Part shown: positions 27,153 to 37,532 of the stretch, one piece after another
How the letters are laid out: every line of letters starts with the position of its first letter
Position numbering within the stretch: position 1 is the stretch's first letter
DNA from: an uncultured Lactobacillus sp.
GTDB lineage: Bacteria > Bacillota > Bacilli > Lactobacillales > Lactobacillaceae
NCBI RefSeq assembly: GCF_947367085.1
Contig: NZ_CANBCP010000009.1
Coordinates: forward strand, 1-55,723
DNA: 55,723 nucleotides
Direction: 5' to 3'
The notes under the pieces: model-generated
The model's input: the letters and a program-made list of their open reading frames with translations, nothing else
Told to the model about the DNA's origin: nothing
Database searches by the model: none
Made by a program: the position numbers and the translations under genes

Positions 27153-28379
27153 ATGAGTAAAAGTCGATATAAAGATGGGGTATTGATCTTGATTAAAAAT
27201 AAAAACCTCTTGAATGTTATAAAAAGAGTGAGTTTTAGCTTAATGATTGTATTTATATACTTAATGGGTACATACATTCCTCTTCCTTTTGCGGAAATTA
27301 CCCAACAGTATTCGCATACCATTCATCAAACTCCACTTTCTATTTTAGGAGTGTTTACGGGTGCAAATTATGCCAGACTATCCATCTTTTCCGTAGGAAT
27401 TAATCCTTTAATGTTTGTCATGCTAATAGTTCAATTGCTGACAATGACGAAGCTGTTCGGTTTTGATGCGTTATCACAAACTCAAATTGAAGCTTTTATG
27501 CAGTTTTTGACTTTAGTTTTTACTATTATTCAGGCAATGCTCTTAGTTTTTGGATTAGTGAGCCAGCGCAACTTCTTAAGAGATTTTACGATGATCACCA
27601 TTTTGACAGCGGGATCTTGTCTAGTAGTTTGGCTTTGTTTTAGAAATATTAAATATGGCGTCGGTGCAAGTGCGCCAATAATTCTGGCAAGTATTTTAAA
27701 TGGCGCTATTCCAAATATTATCAATAACGTTCGAATGCTTTTAACTTTCAAGTATGCATGGCTTTGGATAACTATCTTATTTGTCTTTATCTTACTTTTT
27801 ATTTTATTCTGGATGGCATTTAATAAAGCTTACTATCCTCTAGAAGTTATCAATCCTAGCCTACCTTCCAAAAGTAAAGCAATGTTAGTTCCGATTGGAT
27901 TAAATATGGCTGCAATGATGATGTATATGGTAGGGATGGCAATTTTAACACTTCCAATCATGCTCACCCCATATTTCCCGGAAAATAAAATTCTCACGAG
28001 TTGGCAATTTTCCGCTATTTTTTCAACAGTTATGGCAATTTTATTATTTTATTTCTTTACTTTTGTTTCATTTGATCCAAAAGATGAAGCCAAGGGTCTT
28101 AGAAATAGCCATAATTATATTCTAGGTATAAAGCCGGGGTTGCCTACACAAAGATATTTGAGAAAAATAGTTTTGATTATCGCTTTTCCAGGTGCAATTT
28201 TAAATGCAGCGCAATTAGTTTTAGGGCTATATGGAGCCCGTTTTTTAGGGCGATATGCTGGTTTTGCGATTATTCCAATGAATATCGTAATGATTGTAAT
28301 GTTTATGAGTGGGATAAGAGACCAAGTTGCAGCTCTTTTGTTCCCATATAAATATGATCGACTAGAAAGAGAAGAATAA
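27153..28379 (+). CDS. secY2: Accessory Sec translocase channel SecY2
   Basis: A 408-residue polytopic protein with about ten membrane segments, a shorter relative of SecY (about 430). The pattern MGTYIPLPFAEI after helix 1 and the later LPSKSKAMLVPIGLNMAAMM region fit SecY2. With SecA2 it forms the channel that exports glycosylated serine-rich adhesins. The start is uncertain. ATG 27153 has no ribosome site, while TTG 27189 (residue 13) has AGATGGGG 8 bases upstream and would still keep helix 1. First gene of the island, with asp1 starting two bases after its stop. Confidence 0.92.
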   Translation: MSKSRYKDGVLILIKNKNLLNVIKRVSFSLMIVFIYLMGTYIPLPFAEITQQYSHTIHQTPLSILGVFTGANYARLSIFSVGINPLMFVMLIVQLLTMTKLFGFDALSQTQIEAFMQFLTLVFTIIQAMLLVFGLVSQRNFLRDFTMITILTAGSCLVVWLCFRNIKYGVGASAPIILASILNGAIPNIINNVRMLLTFKYAWLWITILFVFILLFILFWMAFNKAYYPLEVINPSLPSKSKAMLVPIGLNMAAMMMYMVGMAILTLPIMLTPYFPENKILTSWQFSAIFSTVMAILLFYFFTFVSFDPKDEAKGLRNSHNYILGIKPGLPTQRYLRKIVLIIAFPGAILNAAQLVLGLYGARFLGRYAGFAIIPMNIVMIVMFMSGIRDQVAALLFPYKYDRLEREE

Positions 28380-28380
28380 G

Positions 28381-29886
28381 ATGGAGTATTTCATTCCTGC
28401 TTGGCATGATCAATATAATGATTGGTCAATTAGTATACCCGCCATCGATGCTTTAGATGCTACAGGTTACATGCGGATCTTAAAGAATAATAAGCACCAA
28501 CTTGGCTTGATAGTTTCTGATTATCAGCCTCAGTTAACTACGAAATTGAATCAGGAGTCTTTTTATCCCGATAAGTTATTTTCAATTTATGACTATTTAC
28601 AAGGAATTGATACACTGCAGAGTAAAGTTGTAGAGTTAAGCGACTTTAATTGGCCAGAAAATGCAATTTTTGATTTTAGTCCTTTTAGAACTCTAATTGT
28701 CCAAGAAGATAAGTTAATTGCGACTGTTTTTTATGATCTCGAAGGGAAAATTTTGAGGATTACCTATAAAAAGAAGACTGGTGAAGATGACTATACTTTA
28801 TTGATGGATAGTCGCGGATTTGTTTCTTCTAAGATTAATCAAACAGATCAGATCTTTTATGATCCTTATGGTAATTGGAGGTTTAAAAGAGATTATTCTT
28901 CTGGAGAAGTCACTATAAATACAAATTTTAACTTTTGTCAAAAAAATAAGTATATTTCTATGAAGCACCTCATTAATGAAGTATTGAAATCATATCTAAT
29001 TGCTAATATTCAAGATAATGATAATTTACTGGTCAGTTTAGATGAAGATGCTAGTTTTGATATCTCTTTATTGAATAGTTATAAAGCTGCGTATATTGTT
29101 AATGAAAAACTTAACTATGAAAATCAATTAAGTAAGATCAAATCCAAAACATTGATTGTCAATAGCTCCGAATTAGCAGATAAGGTAAAAAAACAAACTA
29201 ATGATGAAGCAGATGTTGATGTTATTCCAATATACAATTCTCAATTTCAGCTCGGACATAGTGCTAGAGAAAAGATTCAAACTATTGTATTTTTTGCAGA
29301 AAATGCAAATGATGAGGATATTGCCGAAATCATCTTGAATTTATGTAAATATGTAAAAAAAGATTATAAGAATAAAAGAATTATAGTTTTTACGTATAGT
29401 TTGCAGAAAAATAATCTAGTTAACGAAGTTGTTGAAAAAATAAAGAAGGAGCATTCAGATGAATTTGTGATTAGTGAAAAGCGAGATAATAACGAAAATG
29501 CTGATATAGTAGGTCTGAACCAAAAAAAGCTTGCGGCGGTGATTGAACTTAAAAGTTTACGTTTAACTAATATTTCTGAATTGCTTGAAAGTATGGATCG
29601 GGCAAGAGTTTTAATTAGTTGGGGAAAAGCTGACGAATTAATGCAAATGGCGGCTATTAGTATCGGAATCCCACAAATTCAGAATTTTGCTTCTAATACA
29701 GTTAAGGATCAAAAAAATGGTTATCTTTGTTCAAAAATAGAGGATATTAAAGTAGCACTTGATAAATATCTGAATAGTTTGACGAATTGGAATAATGCGG
29801 TTGTTTACAATGTTGATATGATGAATAAATATTCCGAAGAAAATATTATGAAGCGCTGGCAAAGGATTTTAGGTGACAAGCAATGA
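28381..29886 (+). CDS. asp1: Accessory Sec system protein Asp1
   Basis: A 501-residue Asp1 homologue, recognised from its start (MEYFIPAWHDQYNDW), length and place between secY2 and asp2. Asp1 has a GT-B-like fold without demonstrated transferase activity and forms a complex with Asp2 and Asp3 that delivers the adhesin to SecA2. It is soluble, with no signal. It overlaps asp2 by four bases. Confidence 0.9.
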   Translation: MEYFIPAWHDQYNDWSISIPAIDALDATGYMRILKNNKHQLGLIVSDYQPQLTTKLNQESFYPDKLFSIYDYLQGIDTLQSKVVELSDFNWPENAIFDFSPFRTLIVQEDKLIATVFYDLEGKILRITYKKKTGEDDYTLLMDSRGFVSSKINQTDQIFYDPYGNWRFKRDYSSGEVTINTNFNFCQKNKYISMKHLINEVLKSYLIANIQDNDNLLVSLDEDASFDISLLNSYKAAYIVNEKLNYENQLSKIKSKTLIVNSSELADKVKKQTNDEADVDVIPIYNSQFQLGHSAREKIQTIVFFAENANDEDIAEIILNLCKYVKKDYKNKRIIVFTYSLQKNNLVNEVVEKIKKEHSDEFVISEKRDNNENADIVGLNQKKLAAVIELKSLRLTNISELLESMDRARVLISWGKADELMQMAAISIGIPQIQNFASNTVKDQKNGYLCSKIEDIKVALDKYLNSLTNWNNAVVYNVDMMNKYSEENIMKRWQRILGDKQ

Positions 29887-31436
29887 AGGTTCTACAGCTA
29901 GGATTGGAAAATTGGGCCAATTCGTATCAATTAAGTGAAAACTTAAAATGGTATTTCAATGATTTTCCACCAATGGAAAAGGAAAAAATAAGAGATAAGG
30001 ATAATAAAATTAAGCTAAAGAGAAAAGTAATCTCTTATGATGTAGTATTGATCACGGGTAAAGCTGACCTAACTCAAAAGAACTGGAAACGATTAAAAGA
30101 ATTAGTTCCATCATATCATGTTCTCTATTTACCTGAAATAAAAAGCCAGCTTGATCAAGCTGGACAACTTTTTCTAAAAGAATGTGCAGCACAGGAAATA
30201 ACGCAAGATCCTCAAACTTTAATAGATAAACTTGAGGTACGGTATTTTTCTGGTCAATCTGGGATGAGAATTTTTCCTACGACTTTAAAATTAAATGATC
30301 GCAAAATAAGCTCTTTTGAATACTTAGGTACTGGAGAACTAAAGCTTAATCTAGATACACATGGACAATGGATGGATATAGGTACATACAAAACTGGGAT
30401 TTTTATTGATCCAAATAAGTTAATAAACTTATGGTTGTCTATTAAGCTAAATAATTTTAAAGCTCGACTGAGAATTTTTGTACAAAATCCAGGAACTGAT
30501 GGTGATCCGAAAGATCAACGAATTATCGATCTTACAGATTTTCAAAAGGATGAATATTTTTCTCAAATTCAGCCAAGTAAGCAGTATCGAACGGCTACAA
30601 TCGGAATAGAAGTTAATGGTAGTGGTGAGCTAATCATTGGAATTTTACACTCTCGTTGGGGTAGAGACGGAGTAGGCAATTTTTTAACTGGAGGGAAAAG
30701 ATTGGTTAATCCAACTAATCGAGAAGATATTGCTTACTACTTTAACCTGGGTGATTTAAAACCACCATTGAATGTTTATTTTTCAGGCGCGCGTGAAGCA
30801 GAAGGCTTTGAAGCTTATTTTTTGTTTAAGAGTTTTAAAGCTCCGATGCTTCTATTTACTGATATGAGAATTAGTATCGGACAGTTTTATGATGATCAAG
30901 ATGGCTATATTGGTCAGCAAGTTCTCAAGACTATTAAAGATACTTTAGCAAAACTAGGCTTTAAGTCGTCAGAGTTGACTGTAAGCGGAATTTCGATGGG
31001 GACTTATGCAGCTATTAAATATGGCGCCCAGCTAGCGCCTTATGCGATTGATGTTGCTAAGCCATTGATTAGTTTAGGTTATATTGCAAGTCGTATGGCT
31101 CTGGATAGACCAGATGGCTTTGATACTATCTTTGATATTGATCAGCAAATTAAAGGTTCTCTTACTAAAGAAAATTTAGAACAATTAGATCAAGATTTTA
31201 TGGATGAGTTTGATAAAAATGATCTATCAAAAACCAGATTATTTGTTGGCTATATGAAAGATGATGATTACGACGATCTAGCCATTAATAAATTCAGAAA
31301 ATCCCCCGCAGTCAAAGAAGCCTTACAGTTTTCTGCTAAAGGTTTTGCAGGACGACACAATGATGATCCGGCGGTTAACTATTGGTTTATTGATAGACTA
31401 ACGGCAATAATGAAAGAGTTTGGTCCAAGAGATTAA
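29883..31436 (+). CDS. asp2: Accessory Sec system protein Asp2 (O-acetyltransferase-like)
   Basis: A 517-residue protein. The C-terminal half is an alpha/beta-hydrolase-like domain with the nucleophile elbow GISMG at 369-373 (Ser371) and a candidate catalytic His492 (GRHNDDPAVNYW). In Streptococcus gordonii Asp2 acetylates GlcNAc on the adhesin and is needed for export. The retained Ser and His suggest this copy is active, which is inferred. ATG 29883 overlaps asp1, and asp3 starts two bases after the stop. Confidence 0.92.
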   Translation: MKVLQLGLENWANSYQLSENLKWYFNDFPPMEKEKIRDKDNKIKLKRKVISYDVVLITGKADLTQKNWKRLKELVPSYHVLYLPEIKSQLDQAGQLFLKECAAQEITQDPQTLIDKLEVRYFSGQSGMRIFPTTLKLNDRKISSFEYLGTGELKLNLDTHGQWMDIGTYKTGIFIDPNKLINLWLSIKLNNFKARLRIFVQNPGTDGDPKDQRIIDLTDFQKDEYFSQIQPSKQYRTATIGIEVNGSGELIIGILHSRWGRDGVGNFLTGGKRLVNPTNREDIAYYFNLGDLKPPLNVYFSGAREAEGFEAYFLFKSFKAPMLLFTDMRISIGQFYDDQDGYIGQQVLKTIKDTLAKLGFKSSELTVSGISMGTYAAIKYGAQLAPYAIDVAKPLISLGYIASRMALDRPDGFDTIFDIDQQIKGSLTKENLEQLDQDFMDEFDKNDLSKTRLFVGYMKDDDYDDLAINKFRKSPAVKEALQFSAKGFAGRHNDDPAVNYWFIDRLTAIMKEFGPRD

Positions 31437-31437
31437 G

Positions 31438-32298
31438 ATGAAAAATATTATTAACCAAATATACTGGGAACAAATAAGTAGTACTTATATGGCTGGTACC
31501 AAATTAAAGAAAACAAGTGATGATAAAGTGTTTTTTGAAAATTTATTGATGACTCCGGGTAAGAAAATCATGGATTGGTCATCTAGACTTAATTATCAGG
31601 TCTTTAAAGAAGTTCCGAGTCTCCCGATCTTACAAAATGGCAAAAAATATCAAATAAAGTTGTCATTAAGTGCTAAACCGGTGAATACAGTTATTTTTTG
31701 TCTACGCTTTTTTGACTTACAGATGAGTGAAATAAGTAATATTGTTTTTTCGAGCTTGGAAAAAACTTTTACTTATCCCCAAAATGCCGTCTCTTATACA
31801 TTTGAAATTCTCAATGGGGGATGCAGTGAGATTGAATTCTCTAAGTTTCAAATTGGAAATGCTGCGTTATCTGAAAATTGCTTTGAAGATTTATACCTGA
31901 TGCCGCTAAATAAAAATGAGCTGGCCTCAAAATTAGTTTTAATATTAGTGGCAGATAGTAAGCGAAGTCGTGAAATAGAGCAAATAAAATTAGATTCTAA
32001 TATTGAAGGACAGTTTTATTTAGTATATACAAGCTGGCAAAAGCGCAATCAATTGGAGTCATCTCTCAAACAGTGGCTAAAATCGCATCCATATGATGAA
32101 TCTTTTATTTTTACTAACAAGGCAAGTCTTAATCAGAAAATAGATAATTTGAGCAGAGATAATAAGAACGTGAAGATAATTGATATGGGTGATGAATTTT
32201 CACTCAAAGATAAGAAAGCACAATGGTTTGTACCGTCTGCTATCCAAATTAATCAAAATCAATTGGTCAAAGATGCATTAAAATATTTTAAAGGGTAA
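31438..32298 (+). CDS. asp3: Accessory Sec system protein Asp3
   Basis: A 286-residue protein placed where Asp3 is expected, with the typical IYWEQISSTYMAGTKLK start and a beta-rich, carbohydrate-binding-like first half (to about residue 150). The C-terminal about 130 residues are longer than in streptococcal Asp3 (commonly about 150-300 in total). ATG 31438 is preferred over TTG 31420, which lies inside asp2. It stabilises the Asp1-Asp2-Asp3 complex. Confidence 0.85.
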   Translation: MKNIINQIYWEQISSTYMAGTKLKKTSDDKVFFENLLMTPGKKIMDWSSRLNYQVFKEVPSLPILQNGKKYQIKLSLSAKPVNTVIFCLRFFDLQMSEISNIVFSSLEKTFTYPQNAVSYTFEILNGGCSEIEFSKFQIGNAALSENCFEDLYLMPLNKNELASKLVLILVADSKRSREIEQIKLDSNIEGQFYLVYTSWQKRNQLESSLKQWLKSHPYDESFIFTNKASLNQKIDNLSRDNKNVKIIDMGDEFSLKDKKAQWFVPSAIQINQNQLVKDALKYFKG

Positions 32299-32302
32299 TA
32301 AT

Positions 32303-34669
32303 ATGTTAACTGATACGCTCAGATTAAAAAAGCCACGAAAAATTCTAAAAAAGATCAATAAGCTTGCTCCTAAAATGAGGAAGATGAGTGATGAGGAGTT
32401 AAAAAAGCAAACCCAGAGTCTTCGAGCTCAGCTTGAGAATGGAAAAGAACTCGAGGATATTTTACCTGAAGCTTTTGCTACCGTTCGGGAAGCTGATTAT
32501 CGTGTTTTAGGTTTATATCCATATGATGTTCAAGTATTGGGAGCAATTATTTTAAGTCAGGGTGCAATTGCAGAAATGAAAACTGGAGAAGGAAAAACTC
32601 TAGTTGCAACAATGCCCTTGTATTTAAATGGCTTGACGAAAAAAGGTGCGATGTTAGTTACACCGAATGGCTATTTGGCTGCTCGAGACGAACATGAATT
32701 AGCTCCAGTATATAAATTTTTAGGCTTAAGTGTGGAATTGGGCTTTTTGGATGATGGTGATGATGAAAAAAAGGCTACTCCAGAATTGAAACGTAAATGG
32801 TATAACGCAGATATTACCTATACCACTGCTTCTTCATTAGCGTTTGATTATCTGTTTAATAATTTGGCTGCAGACAAAGAAAACCAATATTTAAGACCCT
32901 TTAATTACGTTATTATTGATGAAGTTGATGAAGTGCTATTAGATGATGCTCAATCGCCATTTGTTGTTTCTTCAAGACCGACGGTTCAATCTAATTTATA
33001 TGGCTTAGCAGATCAATTTGCATGCTTGCTAGATCCGGAGAAAGATTATGAATATCGAAAAGACGATGGAATTTTTTGGTTAACTGAACATGGAATTGAG
33101 AAGGCCGAGCGCTTTTTTGGATTAAAAGATTTGTTCGATCAAAAAAGTCGCCCTGTTTATCGTCATATCATTTTGGCGTTAAGTGCTCATTTATTGATGC
33201 GTAAAGGACATGATTACTTAGTAGTTAAGGGAAAAGTTATTTTACTTGATGAAAAAAGTGGACGTCTTAAACAAGGAGTTCAGATAAGTACAGGTTTGCA
33301 TCAGGCAATTGAAGCAAAAGAAAAGGTAGACTTAACTGATATTCAAAAAACAGCCGCTTCCATTACTTTTCCAGCCTTGTTTAGTCTGTTTAATAAGGTT
33401 AATGGTATGAGCGGCACCGCTAAAGTTAATGAAGAAGAATTTTTGAATATTTATAATTTGAGGGTTATTTGTATTCCTACACATAAACCGGTTATAAGAA
33501 AAGACAAAAAGCCGCTTTTGTTTTTAACTACTCGTGATAAATTGATGTCGGCTATTGATTATGTGGTCAAGCTTCACAAAACGGGACGTCCGATTCTTTT
33601 AGTAGCGGGTTCAGTTGAAAATTCAGAAATAATTTCAGAATTACTACTTAATATCGGGATCGCTCATAATGTCTTAAATGCTTATAGTGCTGCCTATGAA
33701 GCCCAAATTGTAAAAGGAGCGGGCCAAAAAGGTGCAGTTACAATTGCAACAAATATGGCAGGACGTGGTACAGATATTAAGTTAGGTAAAGGGGTTAAAG
33801 AACTTGGTGGTTTAGCCGTAATTGGGACCGAAATGTTGCCTAAAAGAGTTGAACTACAATTAGCAGGACGTGCAGGCAGACAAGGAGATCCAGGATCTAG
33901 TCAGTTCTTTATTTCATTAGAAGATGATTTTATTTCGGGACATAATACAAGCCGCCAAAAACGTCATTATCGTAGATTAATTAAGAAGAAAAAGAAGGGC
34001 AGAAATGTCGTTGTTCTTAAATCACCAGTCTTAAAATTTAGTTTGCATATGTTGCGAGACCGTGTAGCTTCTATGCAGGAGCTCGAACGAAGTCAGACTA
34101 ATAAAAATGAGCTGATTCTTTCTTTACAGAGAAAAAATTACTATGATTTGCGTAATCGAATCATGAAACAGCAAAACTTGCAGGGCAGAATTGATCAAAT
34201 AATTGATCAGGCAATCAGCTACTATCTTGAAAAATATAAAATAACAGATCGAGATAGTCTAAAGTATTTTATTAATCAGCATGTAACTTATAATAAAGTT
34301 GTTATCCCAGATGACATTAATGGTTCAAAAGAGATAAAGCAATATTTGAAATCGTTCGTGTATCAGCTTGTTGAAGAAAAGAAAAAGATCTTAATCACCG
34401 ATAAACAGATCAATGATTTTTATCGTCAAATCATTATTTCAGCGATGGATAGTTGCTGGATCGATCAAGTTGACGTAATTGAAAAATTAAAGATATCGGC
34501 TCGTGGTTGGAATAGAGCGGGAAGGCCGCAAGAGCTGCTCCATCATCAAGCAGCATTTAAATTATATTTAAAATTCTTAGATAAGATTACTTTGGCGGTT
34601 TTCAATAATTTAATGCTTAGTCGAATCAATGTTAATGAAAAAGGACAATTAATAGTAGTGTTTAACTAA
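32303..34669 (+). CDS. secA2: Accessory Sec system translocase ATPase SecA2
   Basis: A 788-residue SecA paralogue. Walker A MKTGEGKT is at 92-99. Walker B reads DEVD (206-209) where housekeeping SecA has DEAD. GRAGRQGDPGSS marks motif VI. It lacks the C-terminal zinc-binding tail of SecA, typical for SecA2. It drives export of the serine-rich adhesin through SecY2. GGGTAATAAT is a weak ribosome site, and translation is probably coupled to asp3, four bases upstream. Confidence 0.95.
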   Translation: MLTDTLRLKKPRKILKKINKLAPKMRKMSDEELKKQTQSLRAQLENGKELEDILPEAFATVREADYRVLGLYPYDVQVLGAIILSQGAIAEMKTGEGKTLVATMPLYLNGLTKKGAMLVTPNGYLAARDEHELAPVYKFLGLSVELGFLDDGDDEKKATPELKRKWYNADITYTTASSLAFDYLFNNLAADKENQYLRPFNYVIIDEVDEVLLDDAQSPFVVSSRPTVQSNLYGLADQFACLLDPEKDYEYRKDDGIFWLTEHGIEKAERFFGLKDLFDQKSRPVYRHIILALSAHLLMRKGHDYLVVKGKVILLDEKSGRLKQGVQISTGLHQAIEAKEKVDLTDIQKTAASITFPALFSLFNKVNGMSGTAKVNEEEFLNIYNLRVICIPTHKPVIRKDKKPLLFLTTRDKLMSAIDYVVKLHKTGRPILLVAGSVENSEIISELLLNIGIAHNVLNAYSAAYEAQIVKGAGQKGAVTIATNMAGRGTDIKLGKGVKELGGLAVIGTEMLPKRVELQLAGRAGRQGDPGSSQFFISLEDDFISGHNTSRQKRHYRRLIKKKKKGRNVVVLKSPVLKFSLHMLRDRVASMQELERSQTNKNELILSLQRKNYYDLRNRIMKQQNLQGRIDQIIDQAISYYLEKYKITDRDSLKYFINQHVTYNKVVIPDDINGSKEIKQYLKSFVYQLVEEKKKILITDKQINDFYRQIIISAMDSCWIDQVDVIEKLKISARGWNRAGRPQELLHHQAAFKLYLKFLDKITLAVFNNLMLSRINVNEKGQLIVVFN

Positions 34670-34681
34670 TTGAGGTAAAAA

Positions 34682-36211
34682 ATGACAGTATATAACGTAA
34701 ACTTAGGTATAGGTTGGGCAAGTTCTGGTGTGGAATATGCTCAAAAATATCGCGATCAGAGCTTTACAGAAGCAGGGATTGAAGCCAAGTTTATTTTTTC
34801 AGATTTGATTTTAGAAAATAATATTGAAGATCTAACCGCTAACTTGGGCTTTAAAGACACGAGTATTATCTGGTTGTATAACTTTTTTACTAATATAAAA
34901 ATAGCGCCTTCTTCATATAAACTAAGTGATTTAGAAGCCAAGATTGATTTAAAAAAGTACCCTAAAAAAATAAGTGAGGACGGCAAAGAAGTTTTCTATT
35001 TAGTAAATAACGACCTTGTAATTATGGCACGCTTGAATAATCTAGACAAAAGAACCATTGACCAGGTCGTATATCGCCGTAAAAATATTATTTTAAAAAG
35101 AGAGTTTTATTCTTACACTAAATACGCTAGTGAGTATTATTTGGGGACAGCTGCGAATAATAAAGTGGCCTTTAGAGAATTCTATAATGAAGATGAATCG
35201 GTTGCTTATACTCAATATCTGAATAATGATAAGGAAACTTTTGAATTTTCGGATGGTGAGATCATCTATTCTAAAGATGAGCTTTACTTAAAGATGCTAA
35301 AAAAGCTGCGTTTTACTAAAGATGATGTTATCTTGCTAGATCGAGAAGATGAAGATGCTAATTTGATCAATGGTCAATTAATTTTTCAAAATCATGGCCA
35401 AGCAAAAATAATAGTCGTTGTCCATGCAGATCACTACGACAAGCACTTTACTAATAATGATCATATTTTGTGGAATAACTTTTATGAGTATCAATTTTCT
35501 CATGCTAAGGAAGTGGCGAGCTTTGTAGTTGCAACCCCAACTCAAAAGCAGGTATTAGAAGATCAGTTTAAAAAATACTATGGCTATATTCCGCGTGTTG
35601 ATTGTATCCCTGTTGGAAGCTTATTAGAATTAACGTATCCTAATAAGAAGCGGATGCCGTTTTCTTTGATTACTGCTTCTCGATTAGCCAAAGAAAAACA
35701 TTTAGATTGGCTAGTGAAAGCTGTAATAGCCGCAAAGAATCAAGTGCCAGAATTAAAATTAGATATTTACGGTAATGGTGGACAAGCAGCTGTTTTAAAA
35801 GAGATGATTAATAATCATCAAGCTGGTGATTATATTCACTTGATGGGGCAGAAGGATTTAACCAAAATTTATGCAAATTATGAAGCATATATTGCGGCTT
35901 CTACAAGTGAAGGCTTCGGCTTATCTCTTCTTGAAGCAATTGGATCTGGATTAGCGATGATCGGCTTTGACGTACCATATGGAAATCCTACTTTTATTGA
36001 TAATGATAAAAACGGCTTTTTATTGCCATATGATGAAGACTGGAACGACTTCAAGAAGATAGAACTTTTAACAAAGGCTATTATTAAGTTATTTAAAGAG
36101 AGTGATTTAGCCGAGTTTAGTAAAAAATCATATGAAATTGCGACACCATACCTTACTAAGAAGGTGGCCAAGCAATGGAAAAACTTACTGGAGGAAATAG
36201 TAAATGATTAA
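34682..36211 (+). CDS. gtfA: Accessory Sec glycosyltransferase GtfA (catalytic subunit)
   Basis: A 509-residue GT-B enzyme that starts O-glycosylation by adding GlcNAc to Ser/Thr of the serine-rich adhesin. The N-terminal part carries the GtfA-specific beta-meander region (about 90-210) that binds the acceptor and GtfB. The C-terminal GT4 domain has ITASRLAKEKHLDWLVKA and the E-x7-E motif EGFGLSLLE at 410-418. Ribosome site TTGAGGT. It overlaps gtfB by eight bases, so equimolar expression is expected. Confidence 0.95.
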   Translation: MTVYNVNLGIGWASSGVEYAQKYRDQSFTEAGIEAKFIFSDLILENNIEDLTANLGFKDTSIIWLYNFFTNIKIAPSSYKLSDLEAKIDLKKYPKKISEDGKEVFYLVNNDLVIMARLNNLDKRTIDQVVYRRKNIILKREFYSYTKYASEYYLGTAANNKVAFREFYNEDESVAYTQYLNNDKETFEFSDGEIIYSKDELYLKMLKKLRFTKDDVILLDREDEDANLINGQLIFQNHGQAKIIVVVHADHYDKHFTNNDHILWNNFYEYQFSHAKEVASFVVATPTQKQVLEDQFKKYYGYIPRVDCIPVGSLLELTYPNKKRMPFSLITASRLAKEKHLDWLVKAVIAAKNQVPELKLDIYGNGGQAAVLKEMINNHQAGDYIHLMGQKDLTKIYANYEAYIAASTSEGFGLSLLEAIGSGLAMIGFDVPYGNPTFIDNDKNGFLLPYDEDWNDFKKIELLTKAIIKLFKESDLAEFSKKSYEIATPYLTKKVAKQWKNLLEEIVND

Positions 36212-37532
36212 TTTATTTGAAAATCTTGATGTTGAATCGGCAGATTTTTTAAGATCGCAATTGTTTGCAAATATGAAGATTCCTTCAGTGGTTATTCATG
36301 ATAATGGCTTTTTGCCTAAAGAAGTTGATTCACCGGTTAAGTTTTATTGTAAGGTCACCGATAAAAATTCTCCATTGTACTTTGATCGATTGACAGTACC
36401 AAAGTTTTATCGAATTACGGCAACGGCTCAAAATGCGCAAGTATATGATCTTCATCAAAAAAGAGCAGATATAGTTTTTACAGCTGCTGATAATACTCGC
36501 TTGGTTAAAGAAGTACGCTGGTTAGATGACCAAGGAAATTTAAACTGGATTGATCATTATAATCGCGAAGGTAGACTCTTTGCGAAAACTTATGTCACAA
36601 ATGGTCAAGAGGTTGTGCGCAAATACTTTGATAACGAAAATAAAGAAGTTATCACCCAATATCTACTTGCCGGGGATGTCTTCCTACATTTAGAAGATCA
36701 AGAACTTCACTTTGCCAGTTTGGTTGAATTCGTTCAGTTCTTCTTAAAAGAAAGAAAATATAACCTAGATCATATTTTTTATAATACTTTGAATCAGTCG
36801 ATGCTTGTGAGCTTGGGTATTAAAGAAAATGGTACTGACACATTGTTTTGGCATGAAAAGCTCAATGATGACTTGCCAGGCAATATGAAGTATTTGGCGG
36901 CCAATAAGACTAGAACTAAGCATGTGGTATTTCAAAATTATGCTGACTGGCAGAACTGGAAAGACCGTTTGCCTAAGTCAGATAATTTAGATTTTAGGTT
37001 TCTTGGAATGATTTATCCTCATCCTCGAGGAAATAAGTTGCGTCCAGAGGTAGTTATTTTGACTAATTCTGATCAGATTGAGCATTTGACCGAAATAGTC
37101 GAATCTATGCCTAATATTACTTTTCATGTGGCTGCGATTACTGAAATGTCGGATAAGTTATTAAGCTTTAACAAGTATAATAATGTGCAATTATATCCAA
37201 ATGCGACGCCTAAACGAATTCGTCAGTTATACCAAGAATGTGATATCTATTTAGATGTTAACCATGGTAATGAGATTATGGATGCTGTTCGAGGTGCGTT
37301 TGAGCAGAACATGTTAATTATGGGATTTACGAATACAATACATAATCCTAATTTTATTGATCCAGAAAATGTTTTTGAGTTAAATGAAGTAGATAAGATG
37401 GCAAACAAAATCAGAAGTGCCTTGGAGAGCACTGATAAAATGCGTGAATTAGTAGATAAGCAACGTTTAAGTGCAGGCGATACAACAATTGAAAAATATC
37501 ACAGAGCATTTGAGGATATAACAAATGAGTAA
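36204..37532 (+). CDS. gtfB: GtfB, stabilising subunit of the adhesin O-GlcNAc transferase
   Basis: A 442-residue non-catalytic partner that binds and stabilises GtfA and recognises the partly glycosylated adhesin. It lacks the E-x7-E catalytic motif. Its C-terminal half (about 300-440) has LPKSDNLDFRFLGMIYPHPR, VVILTNSDQIEHLTEIVES and IYLDVNHGNEIMDAVRGAF. A very similar segment occurs in the middle of the three tail glycosyltransferases. It overlaps both neighbours by eight bases. Confidence 0.93.
   Translation: MINLFENLDVESADFLRSQLFANMKIPSVVIHDNGFLPKEVDSPVKFYCKVTDKNSPLYFDRLTVPKFYRITATAQNAQVYDLHQKRADIVFTAADNTRLVKEVRWLDDQGNLNWIDHYNREGRLFAKTYVTNGQEVVRKYFDNENKEVITQYLLAGDVFLHLEDQELHFASLVEFVQFFLKERKYNLDHIFYNTLNQSMLVSLGIKENGTDTLFWHEKLNDDLPGNMKYLAANKTRTKHVVFQNYADWQNWKDRLPKSDNLDFRFLGMIYPHPRGNKLRPEVVILTNSDQIEHLTEIVESMPNITFHVAAITEMSDKLLSFNKYNNVQLYPNATPKRIRQLYQECDIYLDVNHGNEIMDAVRGAFEQNMLIMGFTNTIHNPNFIDPENVFELNEVDKMANKIRSALESTDKMRELVDKQRLSAGDTTIEKYHRAFEDITNE

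Noticed and set aside
30963-31433. asp2 as an ordinary housekeeping esterase
   Set aside because: The GISMG elbow alone would allow it, but length, neighbours and coupling to asp1/asp3 identify accessory Sec Asp2.
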